From: Casuarina equisetifolia
Lineage: Eukaryota > Streptophyta > Magnoliopsida > Fagales > Casuarinaceae
DNA: 64,000 bases
Direction: 5' to 3'
Assembly (NCBI GenBank): GCA_028551475.1
Contig: CM052357.1
Coordinates: forward strand, 14,555,931 to 14,619,930
Shown here: piece after piece, positions 20,766 through 33,916 of the stretch
Layout: each line of letters opens with the position of its first letter
How positions within the stretch are numbered: the first letter of the stretch is position 1
The notes under the pieces: generated by a model
Seen by the model: only the letters and a program-made list of their open reading frames with translations
What the model was told of the DNA's origin: nothing
Databases searched by the model: none
Translations under genes and position numbers: made by a program

Positions 20766-22386
20766 TGTTGGAAAATAGGATTTTGTTGTGACTAAAAATA
20801 TTTTCTGATAAATATCAATTCTTAAAATATATTTTTCTAAATGTGTAAAAAGAAAAACTACAAGAAGTAAAAGGTGTACAAATTATAATATCAATTAATG
20901 ATATTATAAAGTAACTGGGTTCCTACATTTCCTCATAAAATATATTCTTAAAGCTTTTGTGACATATATTCAAATGTTTGAATGTTTGAATATTTGAATA
21001 TATTGATTATTTCATTAAGAAATATAATATATTTGAATATATTTTATTTTAGGAATATGATACTTGGTTTGATGTGATTGTAAGAACATGAGGGACATTA
21101 ACTCTATCTTGATATTAGTTCAAAGTCAATATATGAAATGCACCAAAATATGAACTTTGTAAAAGATCATATTTTTGGACCTTGTTGATATTGGACCATG
21201 TATATCTGCTAGATATGTCATCATTGGACTGGACCTTTGCTGCTGGACTGAGATGATATGTGCGGCCCAAACTCACGACAACCCGATCCTACTCCTTATT
21301 ACGGTGTCGTCTTGACTATCATTAGAGCCTCCTTGTTTCGGTGTCGTCTTAACCATATGTGAAGTCTTCTGGCCATGATGTCGTCTCACTTAAGGAAGCA
21401 CATAAGAGGCTTTTATCCTTTGATGAGGTTGCCCTAGGCGCTAGCCACTCCACTCATCCCTGATGCTGTCTCCGCTTCATTCAAACACCAAAACCTCAAC
21501 GGGAAGAATTTGGAGGAGACGGGTTGTCAAAATGGTCAGATTTCGAATATGAAGGCTGATATGAGGCTGATTTGATAGATAGCCTACTATTCCTAATGGG
21601 AAAAGGGCTATGATTTAGGTTTGATTTGAAAGGGCCCTAAATCTGCTTCTATTTAAAGGAAATGTATGCGTGAAGATTTTCTCTTGATGATTTACATCTA
21701 TTTGAAGTGTTCTCTTTGCGAAGAAAGCCCTTTAAGCTCACCTACTATTTGATTCAAGTTTGTTCATCTCTTAGTGATTCATAAAGGTTTGGTGATATTT
21801 GATTATCTGCTTTAATCTTTGATTATATACTTAATTATAGCTTGTATAACATTATTTATGTGCTGATTTCACTTATAAACATTTACTGCACATAAATTTT
21901 GAGGAAAACCCAAAACCCTAATTTCTTCAAATTAGGGATTTTGTGATAAGAGCTTTGTATCTTAATATATATGCTTGAATAGCTCCTCTGATTAGCAATA
22001 TCCCATAAACTAACATATTATTTGGGGATTTGCTACTGTAGATGATCTTTTGATCATAATTTGTATTCAGACTTGAGAATTCCTTTGAGAAGGAATTATT
22101 TGGATTAGGGAGAATGTATTCTCCTAATCAAGTTTAGTAAAGGGGACTTCAATTAGTTGGATTGAAGGAGAAGAGGGTAAACACAGGACTCTAAGATAGA
22201 GTTCTGAACCACCATGGTAATTTGGGTGTTGATTCTCTTACTCTCTACTTGCTTAAATAATTCTGTTTGCCTTCTTATTATCATATAAATTGTTAAATTA
22301 ATTGATTGAATTTTTTTTAAACAAAATCAATAGTTTCAAGACAAGAACAATTCAACCCCCTTCTTGTTAAGCCATAAAATCCAACA
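20766..22386 (+). repeat. 5' LTR of A
   Basis: It runs from TGTTGG to CCAACA, with the inverted repeat at 20884-20908, a TATA-like box TATTTAAA at 21650-21657, and the GAAGAGGGTAAACACAGGACTC and CCCCCTTCTTGTTAAGCC blocks near the end. It aligns along its whole length with 27158-28779 with scattered, mostly transition, differences. Confidence 0.95.
21650..21657 (+). promoter_or_regulatory. TATA-like box of the CopA LTR
   Basis: TATTTAAA followed by GGA lies about 735 bases before the LTR end. It is kept in the 3' LTR (TATTTAAAGGAG near 28046). CopB LTRs carry TATAAAA at the matching place (57892-57898, 63746-63752). Confidence 0.5.
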
Positions 22387-22388
22387 AT

Positions 22389-22400
22389 TTGTATTAGAGT
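22389..22400 (+). other. Primer-binding site of A
   Basis: TTGTATTAGAGT, a decayed form of TGGTATCAGAGC, lies two bases after the 5' LTR. Confidence 0.75.
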
Positions 22401-22448
22401 TAGGTTCTCTGATTAAAAAGGATTAACATCCTAGAGTAGATCCACATT

Positions 22449-24003
22449 ATGGCTTTTGATAAAGGGGGTTAGCTGTTACAAGGTTTAATAAACCTCCCCT
22501 ATTTTATGGCATTAATTTTAGGCATTAGAAACAAGTAAAGCAAATCTTCATAATAGGCCAAGATCCAGAAGCTTGGTAAGTAATCAGGAAAGGTATTACA
22601 TTACCCTAAATTGATGAATGGTCAAAAAATGAAGCTAAACTAATGGGGTTAAATGCTAAGTCCGTGAATATGATTTATAGTGGTCTTAGAGCACATGAGT
22701 TTAACAAAGTGTCATCTTGCACCGCCGATAAAGAAATTTGGAATAAGTTAGAGGTCATTTATGAAGGAACTAAAAAGATAAAGTCCTCTAAAGTTAATAT
22801 GCTTACACATGACTATGAATTATTTGTTATGAAAGATTTTGAAACTATTAGTGATATGTTTGGTAGATTCACTGAAATTATTTCTGAACTTAAATTGCTA
22901 GGAAAAACCTATACAAATGAGGAAATAGTAAGAAAAATGTTAGTATCCTTAGCCGAGAGTTGGGATCCTAAAAAGATGGCTATAGAAGAAGCTCATGACC
23001 TAGAGGTGCTGACCTTAGATGATTTACTAGGTTCTCTTAAGACTCATGAAATTGAGCTTATAAGAAGAGAGAAAGAAAAAGAAAATAGGAGATCACTTGC
23101 ACTTAAAGTAAAAGTTGAAAAGGCTAAAGAGGAAGAGTCAGAAAATGATGAAGTAGCTCTTATAGCTAGAAGATTTAGAAAATTTCTAAGAAAAGGCTTA
23201 AACAAAAACATAGGGCAAAATAGGAGAAAAGAATTAAATGAACCTAGGGAGAATGTGTGCTATGAATGCAGGAAACCAAGACATATCAAGATTGATTATC
23301 CGATGATCAAGAAGAGGAATAGCAAGAACAAAAAGAAGGCAATGATTGTTGCCTGGGATTATGAGAACTCCTCATCTAATGGAGAAACTCAAGAAGAGGT
23401 TGCATATCTATGCCTAACTACAACAAAAACTTTTAAGGAAGAAAATAATAAGGTAAATGATTTTGAATTATTTCTTCAAATAAATTCTGGATTAGAAACT
23501 GCATTTTCTGATTTAGTTGAATATACAAATAAATTAAAAGATAAATACAAAAAGTTAAAAGCAAAAAATAAATTTGAAAAATAGAAATAGTTGACTTCTG
23601 TACAGAAAATTGACTTTATTGATAAACAAAGCACAAAACTTACTGCATGTAGAAATGAAGCTGAAAAGAAAGATGCTTTGATTTCCTTGAATGATGACAT
23701 TGTTATTTCTGCCAATGCATATATGAAATATGATGCTTGTATGAATGATATGTATGAAAAACAAGGAAAATCTGAAAACATGCAAATAGGAACAGAAACT
23801 TTTTGTGGTGTCAGTGTATCCTTTGATGTTGAAATACATGCAAAAAATGATTCACATGTATGTGCTAACAATCTTAAGAATAGAGTCCTTGAACTAGAAA
23901 AAGAAAACCGTGACTTGAAATCAAAACTTGATGCAAGCAACTTGTTGTTAAAGAAATTTACAAATGGTAGTTGCATGTTAGATAGAATTCTAAATTCTTA
24001 AAG
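22449..24003 (+). pseudogene. Copia gag of A
   Basis: The ATG at 22449 is followed within ten codons by a frameshift (run of Gs) and several stops up to 22620. The frame is then open from 22643 to 23584: NMIYSGLRAHEFNKVS, KKIKSSKVNMLTHDYEL, IVRKMLVSLAESWDP, a charged region, and the knuckle CYECRKPRHIKIDYP, where the last cysteine has become tyrosine. A stop at 23582 separates the coiled-coil-like part (23591-24001, ELEKENRDLKSKLDA). The gag would bind RNA poorly even if made. Confidence 0.85.
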
Positions 24004-24289
24004 GGGTATATATGATAAAGCGGGACTAGGATATAAATTGAATGATAAATCAAAATCATTCACTCATTTCTTTAAGGAAAAAGAATGTTCATTTCTGGTG
24101 CATGAAAATAAATGCTCTTTCTATAATTAGTTTGGTCATAATTTTGATGAACGTTCCGTAAGACTTAGAAAGGCTTATAAAGTAAAGAAACTTTGGTTGC
24201 CTAAGAATAATAGAAATCTAAGTTAAACTAACACTCATGGACCCAAAGTAAAAAGGGTACCAAGCACTTCAACAATAAAATTTGTTTCT

Positions 24290-25540
24290 GCAGGTTATGA
24301 GTGCACAGATAAGGAACAAAAAGCTCAAGAACATGTGAATTCTGGACAACGGATGTTCTCGACACATGACTGGGATGAAGGAGCTCTTCTCAACACTTGA
24401 GTTGAAAAATGGAGGTACGGTATCTTTTGGAGATAACTCCAAAGGAAGAATAAGAGGAATGGGAACCATAGGTAACTCTAATACCCTACTCATCATATCT
24501 AAAGTTTTGCTTATGGATGAACTAAAATTTAATCTACTTAGCATAAGTCAGTTGTGTGATAAAGGATTCAAAATAAAATTTGGAAAAGAAAGTTGTCTTA
24601 TGCATGCTGAACATAAAATTGTTGGAAAAAGAAAAGACAATATCTATGTGCTTGATTTAAGCAAGATATTCGAATGTTGAACAAACATGCTTAGTTGTAA
24701 ATAGAAATATTGATGCTTGGTTGTGGCATAGAAGGCTAGGACAAGCGGGTCTAGGATTGATAAAAAAACTATGTATGTACAATTTAGTAAAAGGTTTTCC
24801 ATCTTTAGAATTCAAAAATGATAGAATATGTGAAGCATGCATTAAGGGCAAACACACACAAAGTAGCTTCAAGTCAAAGCTTATGGTAAGTACATCTAGA
24901 CCATTAGAAATACTGCACATGGATCTTTTCGGTCTTATGAGAACAGCAACATTAAATGGTAAATATTATGTCTTAGTCATTATAGATGACTATTCTAGAT
25001 TCACATGGACATACATGCTTGCTAGGAAAGATGAGGCATTTGAAAAGTTTGCTGAATTCTGTAAAATGATTCAAAATGAAAAGAGTTTTTCAATTATAAA
25101 AATAAGAATTGATCATGGTGGTGAATTTGAAAACCAACTCTTTGAAAAATCTTGTTTAGAAAATGGTATTTCACGCAATTTTTCAGCTCCTAAAACACCA
25201 CAACAAAATGGTGTTGTTGAAAGGAAAAATAAAACTCTTCAAGAAATGGCTAGAACCATGATGTGTGAATATAATCTTCCTAAACATTTTTAGGGAGAAG
25301 CTGTAAACATAGCCTGTTATATTTCAAATTGTGCCTTAATAAGACCTACTTTGAAAAAGACACCCTTTGAATTATTCTTTGAAAGAAAACCAAACATTTT
25401 ATATTTTCATGTTTTTGGAAGTAAATGTTTTATTTTGAATCATGGAAATGAATCACTTGGGAAATTTGATTCCAAGAGTGATGAAGGAATATTTCTTGGA
25501 TATTCTCATACAAGTAAAGCATATAGAGTATTCAACAAAT
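24290..25540 (+). pseudogene. Copia protease and integrase of A
   Basis: Protease: a TGG-to-TGA stop precedes ILDNGCSRHMTG, so the active triad DSG reads DNG. Integrase: WHRRLGQ has lost the second histidine of the HHCC zinc site, then CEACIKGKH. The core keeps HMDLFG, DDYSRFTW, DHGGEFE and VERKNKTLQ, so the DDE residues are present. A stop follows PKHF at 25291. The end block FDSKSDEGIFLGYSHTSKAYRVFNK is open to 25540. Confidence 0.85.
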
Positions 25541-26960
25541 GAACATTAGTTGTAGCAGAATCAATTCATGTTAAGTTTGAGGATGATTGTCATGGCATTT
25601 TAGAAACTGAAGAAAAAAATGAAAATAAAAGTCATCCAATTAGGGCTGAAGTTGAGGGAGAGTCTGAAACTAAAGAACCTTCCTTCCCTAGAGTTAGAAA
25701 TGAAGTAGAACACAATCACATCATAGGTGATCCAAATGTTAGAGTAAGTACAAGGTCTCAGGTTCACAACATATGTGAACATCAAGCCTTTTTATCTCAA
25801 GTAGAGCCAAAGAAAGTGGATGAAGCTCTTGAAGATGAAAATTGGCTTCTTGATATGCAAGAAGAATTGAACTAGTTTGAAAGAAGCAAGGTCTAGAATT
25901 TAGTTCCTAGACTAAAGGATCATCTGGTTATAGGTACAAAATGGGTTTTCAGGAATAAACTAGATGAAAATGGTACTATCACTAGGAATAAGGCTAGATT
26001 AGTGGCACAAGGATATAGTCAAGAAGAAGGGATTGACTATGATGAAACATTTGCACCTATAGCTAGATTGGAAGTAATTTGGATCTTACTTGCATTTGCT
26101 TGCTGTATGAACTTTACCTTATTTCAAATGGATGTCAAGAGTGCATTTTTGAATGGTACTAAAAGGAAGAAGTATATGTTGAACAACCACCCAGATTTGA
26201 AGATCCAATTTATTCAAATCATGTCTTTAAATTGTCAAAAGCATTATATGGTTTGAAACAAGCTCCACGGGCTTGGTATGATAAATTAAGTTCATTATGA
26301 ATCAATCATAATTTCAGAAAAGAAAAAGTGGACAACACATTATTTATAAAGAACAAAGAAAAAGAAATTTTAATTGTTCAAATATATGTTAATGACATTG
26401 TGTTTGGTTCTACTAATTCTAAACTATATGAAGAATTTGCTAGATGCATGCAAAGGGAATTTGAAATGAGTATGATGGGTGAATTAACATACTTTCTTGG
26501 ATTGCAAATCAAACAAACCAACAAAGGGACTTTTATAAGTCAAACTAAATACACAAATGAATTGCTCAAGAAATACAAGATGTATGATTCTAAACCAATG
26601 AACACACTAATGAGCACTTCTTTATCATTATCTAATGATGAAGATGGAATTAGTGTAAATACTAAATTATATCATGGCATGATTGGTTCTTTGCTATACT
26701 TAATTGCATCTAGACTGGATATCATGTTTAATGTGTGTCTATATGTTAGGTATCAATTTAATCCTAAAGAACAGCACCTAGTTACTGTTAAAAGAATATT
26801 TAGATACCTTAGAGACATGGTTTCCTTAGGAATCTGGTATCCTAGAGACACAACTCTAGATTTGCATGCATTTAGTGACTTTGATTATGCTGGATGCAAA
26901 CTAGATAGACACACACCAACAACAGAATGTGGGATACATATACACATCACCCCTACTTGA
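25541..26960 (+). pseudogene. Copia RT and truncated RNase H of A
   Basis: RT fingers and palm: GTKWVFRNKLDENGTI, ARLVAQGYSQEEGIDYDETFAP, FQMDVKSAFLNG, then a frameshift. The catalytic block reads YVNDIVFGST near 26385; the family has YVDD, so one catalytic aspartate is lost. The connection region and the start of RNase H (LHAFSDFDYAGCKLDR) follow. At about 26909 the sequence jumps to unrelated 3' sequence, so the rest of RNase H is deleted. The element could not reverse-transcribe itself. Confidence 0.88.
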
Positions 26961-27142
26961 AAAATTGCATGTTCTATGATAAATTTCGAAATCTGCTAAA
27001 CACATGTATAGGACTTGCTTACGAACAGTGCAACTTAAACTGTATTATGATCATTATGCTGCAACAATAAGTAGTATTCTCTTGAAAAACATGATTGATA
27101 TTTGATGACATGTGCTATACTATTGAAATATTTTGTCATCAT

Positions 27143-27156
27143 AAAAAAAGGGGAGA
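27143..27156 (+). other. Polypurine tract of A
   Basis: AAAAAAAGGGGAGA lies one base before the 3' LTR. Confidence 0.88.
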
Positions 27157-27157
27157 T

Positions 27158-28779
27158 TGTTGGAAAATAGGGTTTTGCTGTGACTAAAAATATTTTCTGA
27201 TAAATATCAATTCTTAAAATATGTTTTTCTAAATGTCCAAAAAGAAAAACTAAAGGAAGTAAAAGGTGTACAAATTATAATATCAATTAATGATATTATA
27301 AAGTAACTAGGTTCCTACATTTTCTCATAAAATATATTCTTAAAGCTCTTATGACATATATTCAAATGTTTGAATATTTGAGTATATTGATTATTTGATT
27401 ATTTGATTATTTCATTAAGAAATATAATATATTTGAATGTATTTTATTTTAGGAATATGATACTTGGTTTGATGTGATTGTAGGAACATGAGGGGCATTA
27501 ACTCTATCTCGATATTAGTTCAAAGTCAATATATGAAATGCACCAAAATATGAACTTTGTAAAAGATCATATTTTTGGACCTTGTTGATATTGGACTATG
27601 TATATCTATTGGATATATCATCATTGGACTTGCTGCTGGATTGAGATGATATGATGCGGCCCAAACACATGATAGCCCGATCCCACTCCTTATTACGGTG
27701 TCATCTTGACTATCATTGGAGCCTCCTTGTTACGATGTCGTCTTGACCATATGTGAAGTCTTCTGGCCACGATGTTGTCTCACTTAAGGAAGCACATAAA
27801 AGGCTTTTATCCTTCGACGAGGTTGCACTAGCTGTTAGCCACTCCACTCGTCCCCGATGCTATCTTCGCTTCTCTAAAACACCAAAACCTCAATGGAAAG
27901 AATCTAGAGGAGATGGGTTGTTAGAACGATCGGATTTTGAATATGAAGGCTGATATGAGGCTGATTTGATAGATAGCCTACTATTCCTAACGGGAAGAGG
28001 GCTATGATTTAGGTTTGATTCGAAAGGGCCCTAGATCTGCTTCTATTTAAAGGAGATATGTGCGTGAAGCTTTTCTCTTGATGGTTTACATCTATTTGAA
28101 GTGTTCTCTTTGCAAAGAAAGCCCTTTAAGCTTACCTATTATTTGATTCAAGTTTGTTTATCTCTCAGTTATTCACAAGGGTTCAGTGATATTTGATAAT
28201 CTGCTTTGATCTTCGATTATATACTCAATCATAGCTTGTATAACATTATTTATGTGCTGATTTCACTTATAAACATTTACTGCACATAAATTTTGAGGAA
28301 AACCCAAAACCCTAATTCCTTCAAATTGGGGATTTTGTGATAGGAGCTTTGTATCTTGATATATATCCTTGAATAGCTCCTCTGATTAGCAATATCCCAT
28401 AAACTAACATATTATTTAGGGATTTGCTACTGTATATGATCTTTTGATCATAATTTATATTTGGACTTGAGAATTCCTTTGAAAAGGAATTATTTGGATT
28501 AGGGAGAACGTATTCTCCTAATAAGATTGAGTAAAGGGGACTTCAATCGGTTGGATTGAAAGAGAAGAGGGTGGACGTAGGACTCTAAGATAAAGTGTCG
28601 AACCACCATGGTAATTTGGGTGTTGATTCTCTTACTTTCTACTTGCTTAAATAATTCTGTTTGCCTTCTTATTACATTTAAATTGTTAAATTAATTGATT
28701 GAATTTTTTTAAACAAAAGCAATAGTTTCGGGACAAGAACAATTTAACCCCCCTTCTTGTTAAGCCATAAAATCCAACA
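27158..28779 (+). repeat. 3' LTR of A
   Basis: It has the same ends and layout as the 5' LTR, with inverted repeat at 27276-27300. It is followed by the CATAT duplication and the resumed CopB LTR M. Confidence 0.95.
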
Positions 28780-30190
28780 CATATGAATGTAAATTAGAAC
28801 AAAAAAATCACACTTAAAAATTTCACGGTGGTTCGGCACTTTTCACCTACTTTCACCTCTTCTCTTTCAACTTAAACCAAGTTGAAGTCTACTTTACTTC
28901 AAACTAGGAAAGTACCTTTCCTACACCCCACAACTCCTTCAAAGGAGTTATACAAACCTTGATTGCAAAGTTAGGTTTATAAAAACCTTAGTACATCAAG
29001 CTCATTCCTTAAATATATGATATAGGTGAGGATTTAAGCTTATCAGAGAGGTAATTGAATGTATAAAGAATTAATTTAAGCTCTAATTATAAAATTCCCA
29101 ATTTTCACAAATCTAGGGTTTCAGATTTACAAGGATCTTTGTGTGCAAATAATGTTTTAGATAATCTAGCACATACAAAGATCAATTTATCAGATGATAT
29201 TCACAAGATAACGAATTTAGGAAATATCACCGAAGATTTTCTTTTTCTTCAAAAGTTGAAGAACACGGAACAAGAATAAATTAGTGAAAGCTTCAATCTT
29301 TTTTGATCAAATCAGTAGGTATTTCAATTAGCCAACCCAAAATACTCATCCAAAGCTCCTTTTTATAGCAGATATTCAAACCTTGAACATGTGTTAGGGT
29401 TTTGGTTCAAACCTGTTTGAATTTCTTCTATTAAGATTTGATAAACACGACGTCACACAGAAACAGATTTGATTTTTCTAGCAAAATAGCTGTTCTGACA
29501 CTCAGTCACCTTATCATTCTTCCCATTGGAGTTAGCGTCGCGAGAGAGATCGAGAGAAGGAAGGTGGCTTTAGTTGAGTGTCTGCTAGGGCTTCAAATGG
29601 GTTTGACATAAGAGCTTAAGCTTTTATCTAGTCAAGACGCTGCCATTTTGTTTAAGTGAAAGGCGCTGGGTTTCAACTTCACGGGCTTCAGCCTTACTTT
29701 TCATGAGCTCCAGTTTTGCATCTCACGGGCTTAAGCTTTATTTCTCATGGGCTTTAGTTTCGTAGGCTGCACTTTCGTGGGCCTTAGCTTCACGAGCTCT
29801 AGATATATATTGATATGTCTCATGTACACACATATATATATGGTCAGTCCAGTGAAGATGTGTACTCTAATGTAACAAGCCTTTACTTTTCAAATGTACC
29901 TATAAGCACACTAATTCCAAGTATCACACTTCTTTAATATAAACAATAATATGAATTAAACTACTAATTAAAATATTTATAAAATAAATCAAATTGACTT
30001 CATATTTGATGTTTGATAATGAAATGTAGGAACCCGACTACTTTATAATATCATTAATTGATATTATAATTTGAATACTTTTTACTTCCTTTGATTTTTA
30101 ATATGTGCACATAAATTCATATATTCAACATATATTCAAGCATAATAAAATTTTTCTTAATCAAAACATACAAACACATGATTTTCAACA
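28780..30190 (-). mobile_element. CopB solo LTR M, fragment 2 of 2
   Basis: It continues 20629-20765 after element A and ends GATTTTCAACA on plus. The upstream part (29665-29800) is a run of CACGGGCTTNAGCTTNANTTCT-like repeats of about 25-30 bp. The inverted repeat is at 30044-30068. Confidence 0.85.
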
Positions 30191-31700
30191 CTTTTGATGG
30201 CAGTAAAAAATTCAATCTAATTAAGTAAGTGATTAATAGATTAATAAGCAGCAAACATTTAGAGTTATTCAAATTAATAAAGAGTAAGAGAGCAAAGATC
30301 CAATTTACCACGGTGGTTTGGCACTCAATCTTTGAGTCCTACGTCCACTCTCTTCTCCTTCAATCCAACCGATTGAAGTATCCTTTACTTAACCAGATTA
30401 GGAAAACACGTTCTCCTTAATCCAAATAATTCCTTTTCAAAGGAATTCTCAAGTCTGAATACAAGTTATGATCAAAAGATCATGTACAATAGAAAATCCC
30501 CAAATAATATGGTAGTTTGAGGGATATTATTAATCAGAGAAGCTATTCAAGTATAGATAACAAAGTACAAAGCTCCTATCACGAAATCCCCAATTTGAGT
30601 AAATTAGGGTTTTGGATTTTCCTCAATATTTATATGCAATGAATATTTTCAAGTGTAATCAGCACATAAATAATGTTATACAAGCTATAATCAATTAGAT
30701 AATTGAAGAATAAGCCAAATAATGAAATATCACCGAACCCTTATGAGTCATCGAGAGATGAGCGAACTTGAATCAAGTAATGAGTGAGCTCAAAAGATTG
30801 TTTCTTTGTAAAGAGAATACTTCAAATGGTTATAGATCATCAATCAATCTCTTCACGCATACATCCTCTTTAAATAGAGAACAAATCTGGGGCTTTTTAG
30901 ATCAAACCTGAACCATAGCCTTCTTCCCGTTAGGAATAGTAAACCATCTATCAAATTGACCTCATATCACTTCTCAGAGCTTTAATTCGATCATTTTGAG
31001 ATCCAATCTCCTCCAAAATCCTCCCGTTGAGGATTTGGCACTCGAGAGAACAGAGGTGTCACCGGAGACATGTTTTTCTTTGAAGGGCAGCTACTAGGGC
31101 ATATAATAGAGACTTCTCTTATGTGAGTCTTTGATAAGTGAGATGATGCCGTAGCGAACGCGCCTTTGGTAAGTGAGACAATGCTGTAGCGAACATGGGT
31201 AGGGCTCTTTCATCAGATGTGGGCCCTGTCATGGATCAATAGTCTAATAGCATAAAGTCCAACACGTAATACAGTCTACTATCAGTAGGGTCCAACAATC
31301 AAAACATAGTCCAATAATGTAAGCATGGTCCAATAATATGAGCTTTTATAAAGTCCATATTTTGGTGTAATATCTATCTTAGCTTGAATTAAAATCAAGC
31401 TAGAATCAAGGCTCCTCATGTTCCTACAAGTGCATAAAGCCAAGTATCATTTTTCTTAAAAAAATGTTCAAATATATTTTTGGCATCATACACAAATATA
31501 TTTCTAAAAAAAAAAAAACTTTAAGAAGATGTTTTATGAAAGAATGTAGGAACTCGATTACTTTATAATATCATTAATTGATATTATAATTTGTACACCT
31601 TTAACTTCCTATAATTTTCTTTTGCACCTATGAAAAACATATTTCAAGAATTATATTTATAAATATATTTTAGTCACAACAAAACCATTATTTTCCAACA
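30191..31700 (-). mobile_element. 5' LTR of C, fragment 2 of 2
   Basis: It continues 20567-20628. It carries the CopA blocks, the inverted repeat (31564-31588) and the end TTATTTTCCAACA. The joined LTR is about 1.57 kb. Confidence 0.88.
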
Positions 31701-31768
31701 AATATATGCACACAAACTCATATATTCATAAATAAAAATTTTCTCAACAAAACACATGAGTTTCAACA
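31701..31768 (-). mobile_element. 5' LTR of CopB element L, fragment 3 of 3
   Basis: AATATATGCACACAAACTCATATATT...GAGTTTCAACA is the start of a CopB LTR on minus. It directly continues 8363-9541 once element C is removed. The following GAACA would be L's target duplication; the partner is outside the window. Confidence 0.85.
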
Positions 31769-33916
31769 GAACATGTATTGGTTTAGGTTGGTCTTAACAA
31801 CCCATATACTTATAGGTAGTGGATTGTACGGATTGGTTCTTGCTCATGTTGGCAATTATGTTAGTTGTTTTTGGATGGCATATCATATATGATAATGGTT
31901 GTGAACTCTCTTCTAATCTACTCACAAGGTGCTCATATTATACATTGCTCATAACAATCACCTTTTCAATTGACAATTGCATAGTAACCATAGCAATCTT
32001 TATTAGTTCAAATTTCAAGAAATGGTTGGCTGATGTCCACTTTGCTATAAGGATTTTAGATTTGCATTTAGCTCTCATGACTGATAAACTAGTTGATCCT
32101 ACTTTGACAAATGTAGAGGAGTATAAGACTAAGTGTACCATGTAGGCAAGGAAAAATGAATTGTGTTTACTTGTAATGCAAAGGACTATTTAGGATCATT
32201 TCCAATTAGACTTGCCTCAAAAGGGCACTGCAAAGGCTTTTCTAAAGGCAATGGAAAAGGAGTACAAAGTTCCTTCCAATGCTAAGGGTGGGAAACTTTT
32301 GCAAAGTTCTTTGATCTTAAGTATGATGGGAACTTGAATTAGAAACTACATAATGAAATTGGTTAAGTTTAACCCTAAGCTCAAGAAATTAGATATTTTT
32401 ATCCTTGATTAGGTCATAGTTCATAAGGCATTAGGAAGCCTTCCTCTTTATTTTAGCTTATTAAGACATCCTTAACATCTAAATTGTGAAATACATAACA
32501 AATGATTTGTTGGTTGAAGTCATGGCTAGGGATGAAAAGCTGAAAAAGGAGAGATCCTATACCACCATGTATACTTATGGGGCTAGTTCGAGTAAAAGTA
32601 AGAAGTTCAAGCCCAAGTTTAATAAAGAGCCCAAAGGTAGTCATCCAGTCATTCAAAAACCAATAGCTCAGGGTGATGCTAGTAGGATGAGGAGAAATAA
32701 GACAATTGTTGGGACAAAGAGCAATTAGAAAATATGCTTCTACTATAAAAGAAAAAGGCATGAGAAACCTAATTGTCCTAAGCTCAAAAAGAGCATGGGA
32801 AGCACCCAGCTAGAGGTAACTATTCTTTTGCTTATTTTTATGAGTCTCATATGATCAAAATACCCTTTAGTTCTTGGTGGTTGAATAGTGCAACCATTAA
32901 CCATGTATCATTAACTATTTAGGGGTTCTTCAACTAGAGGAGGCCAAGTAAGATGAAAAGTTCTTTTCTATAAGGAACAACATAAAGGTTAATGTAAAGT
33001 TTGTTAGAGATGTCATTCTATTTTTAGAGACTAGCTTTAGGATGACTTTATGTAATACCTTCTATGTCTTGTCTTTTAGGTAGAATCTAGATTTAGTTTA
33101 TGTATTAGATAGATTAGGGCACTCTTTTGACATTAAGAACTTTATGGTAAATATATCTTTTTTTCGAACTTGGTTGGTTGTATTTTGACTCATTGTTTAA
33201 TAAGTTTTGTTTATCCCCACATGCGATCTATGTTATTGTAAATATTGAATATAATGTTCCTAAGAGGGTTATGCCTAAAGAATGGTCATATACATTGTGG
33301 TATAAGAGACTACCATATTTCCAAAGAGAGAATACTGAGGTTGATTAAGACAAGAATTTTGCCCACTCTTGATGACGATTTAGGAATGTGTGTTGATTGT
33401 TATAAAGGTAAGTTGACTAAAACAAAGAAGAAGATTGTAGTTTATAATTCTAAGTTATTAGTTGTGATTCATATTGATGTAAGTGGTCCATATAAATTAA
33501 CATTGTAGGGTGATATGTACTTATCACCTTTATGGATGATTTTTCATGCTATAGGTATGTATATTTAATTAAGGAAAAATCAAAATCACTTGAGAAGTTC
33601 AAGGTGTTTAAGGTTGAAGTTGAAAAACAACTAGGAAAGAGTATAAAAGTTATAAGATTTGATCAAAGTAAAGACTATTATAGGAAACATGGTGACATAG
33701 GATAATATAAGAGACCATTTGCTTAATATCTACAATATTTAGGGATAGTAACATAGTTCATTACGCTTGATAGCCTAGAACATAATGGTGTTGCTAAGAG
33801 GTGAAACAAAACATTGATGGATATGATTAAAAGTATGATAAGTATGAGTAATCTGCCCCAATTTCTATAGGAAGAAGCCTTACAAACCTCCATGTACATC
33901 CTTAACTACATTCCTT
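31769..33916 (+). pseudogene. Old copia relic: gag, knuckle and integrase remains
   Basis: This is a much older copia line than CopA/CopB. Weak gag similarity begins at SSNFKKWLADVHFAIRIL (near 31995) and continues through KAFLKAMEKEY and VHKALGSLP. A decayed knuckle (CFYYKRKRHEKPNC) follows at 32740-32785. 33245-33508 is open and matches the pre-integrase domain (HISKERILRLIKT, CVDCYKGKLTK) running into the integrase core (HIDVSGPY). Further integrase pieces, such as EHNGVAKR.NKTLMDM, reach 33900. There are many stops. It ends abruptly where GypAth sequence begins. Confidence 0.75.

Larger units (their letters stand above)
20766..28779 (+). mobile_element. CopA element A, full-length copia retrotransposon
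   Basis: 8014 bp bounded by TGTTGG and CCAACA with a perfect CATAT duplication (20761-20765 and 28780-28784). It has LTRs of 1621 and 1622 bp, a primer site, gag, protease, integrase, RT, part of RNase H and a polypurine tract. The gene order protease-integrase-RT-RNase H is that of Ty1/copia. The gag and integrase motifs resemble the SIRE/Maximus line; this lineage call is inference. All frames carry stops or shifts, so it is dead, though structurally almost complete. Confidence 0.95.
9542..31700 (-). mobile_element. CopA copia element C, rearranged, with nested insertions
   Basis: The outer ends are TGTTGGG at 9542 and CCAACA at 31700. The flanks AACAT (9537-9541) and AATAT (31701-31705) differ by one base, as expected for an aged 5-bp duplication. 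On the minus strand the order is 5' LTR (31700 to 20567, split by M), primer site, gag, protease, integrase (split by a solo TRG LTR), RT/RNase H to about 15176, a deletion, and the end of the 3' LTR (10275 to 9542). Element D lies on the opposite strand at the broken end. Confidence 0.85.
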
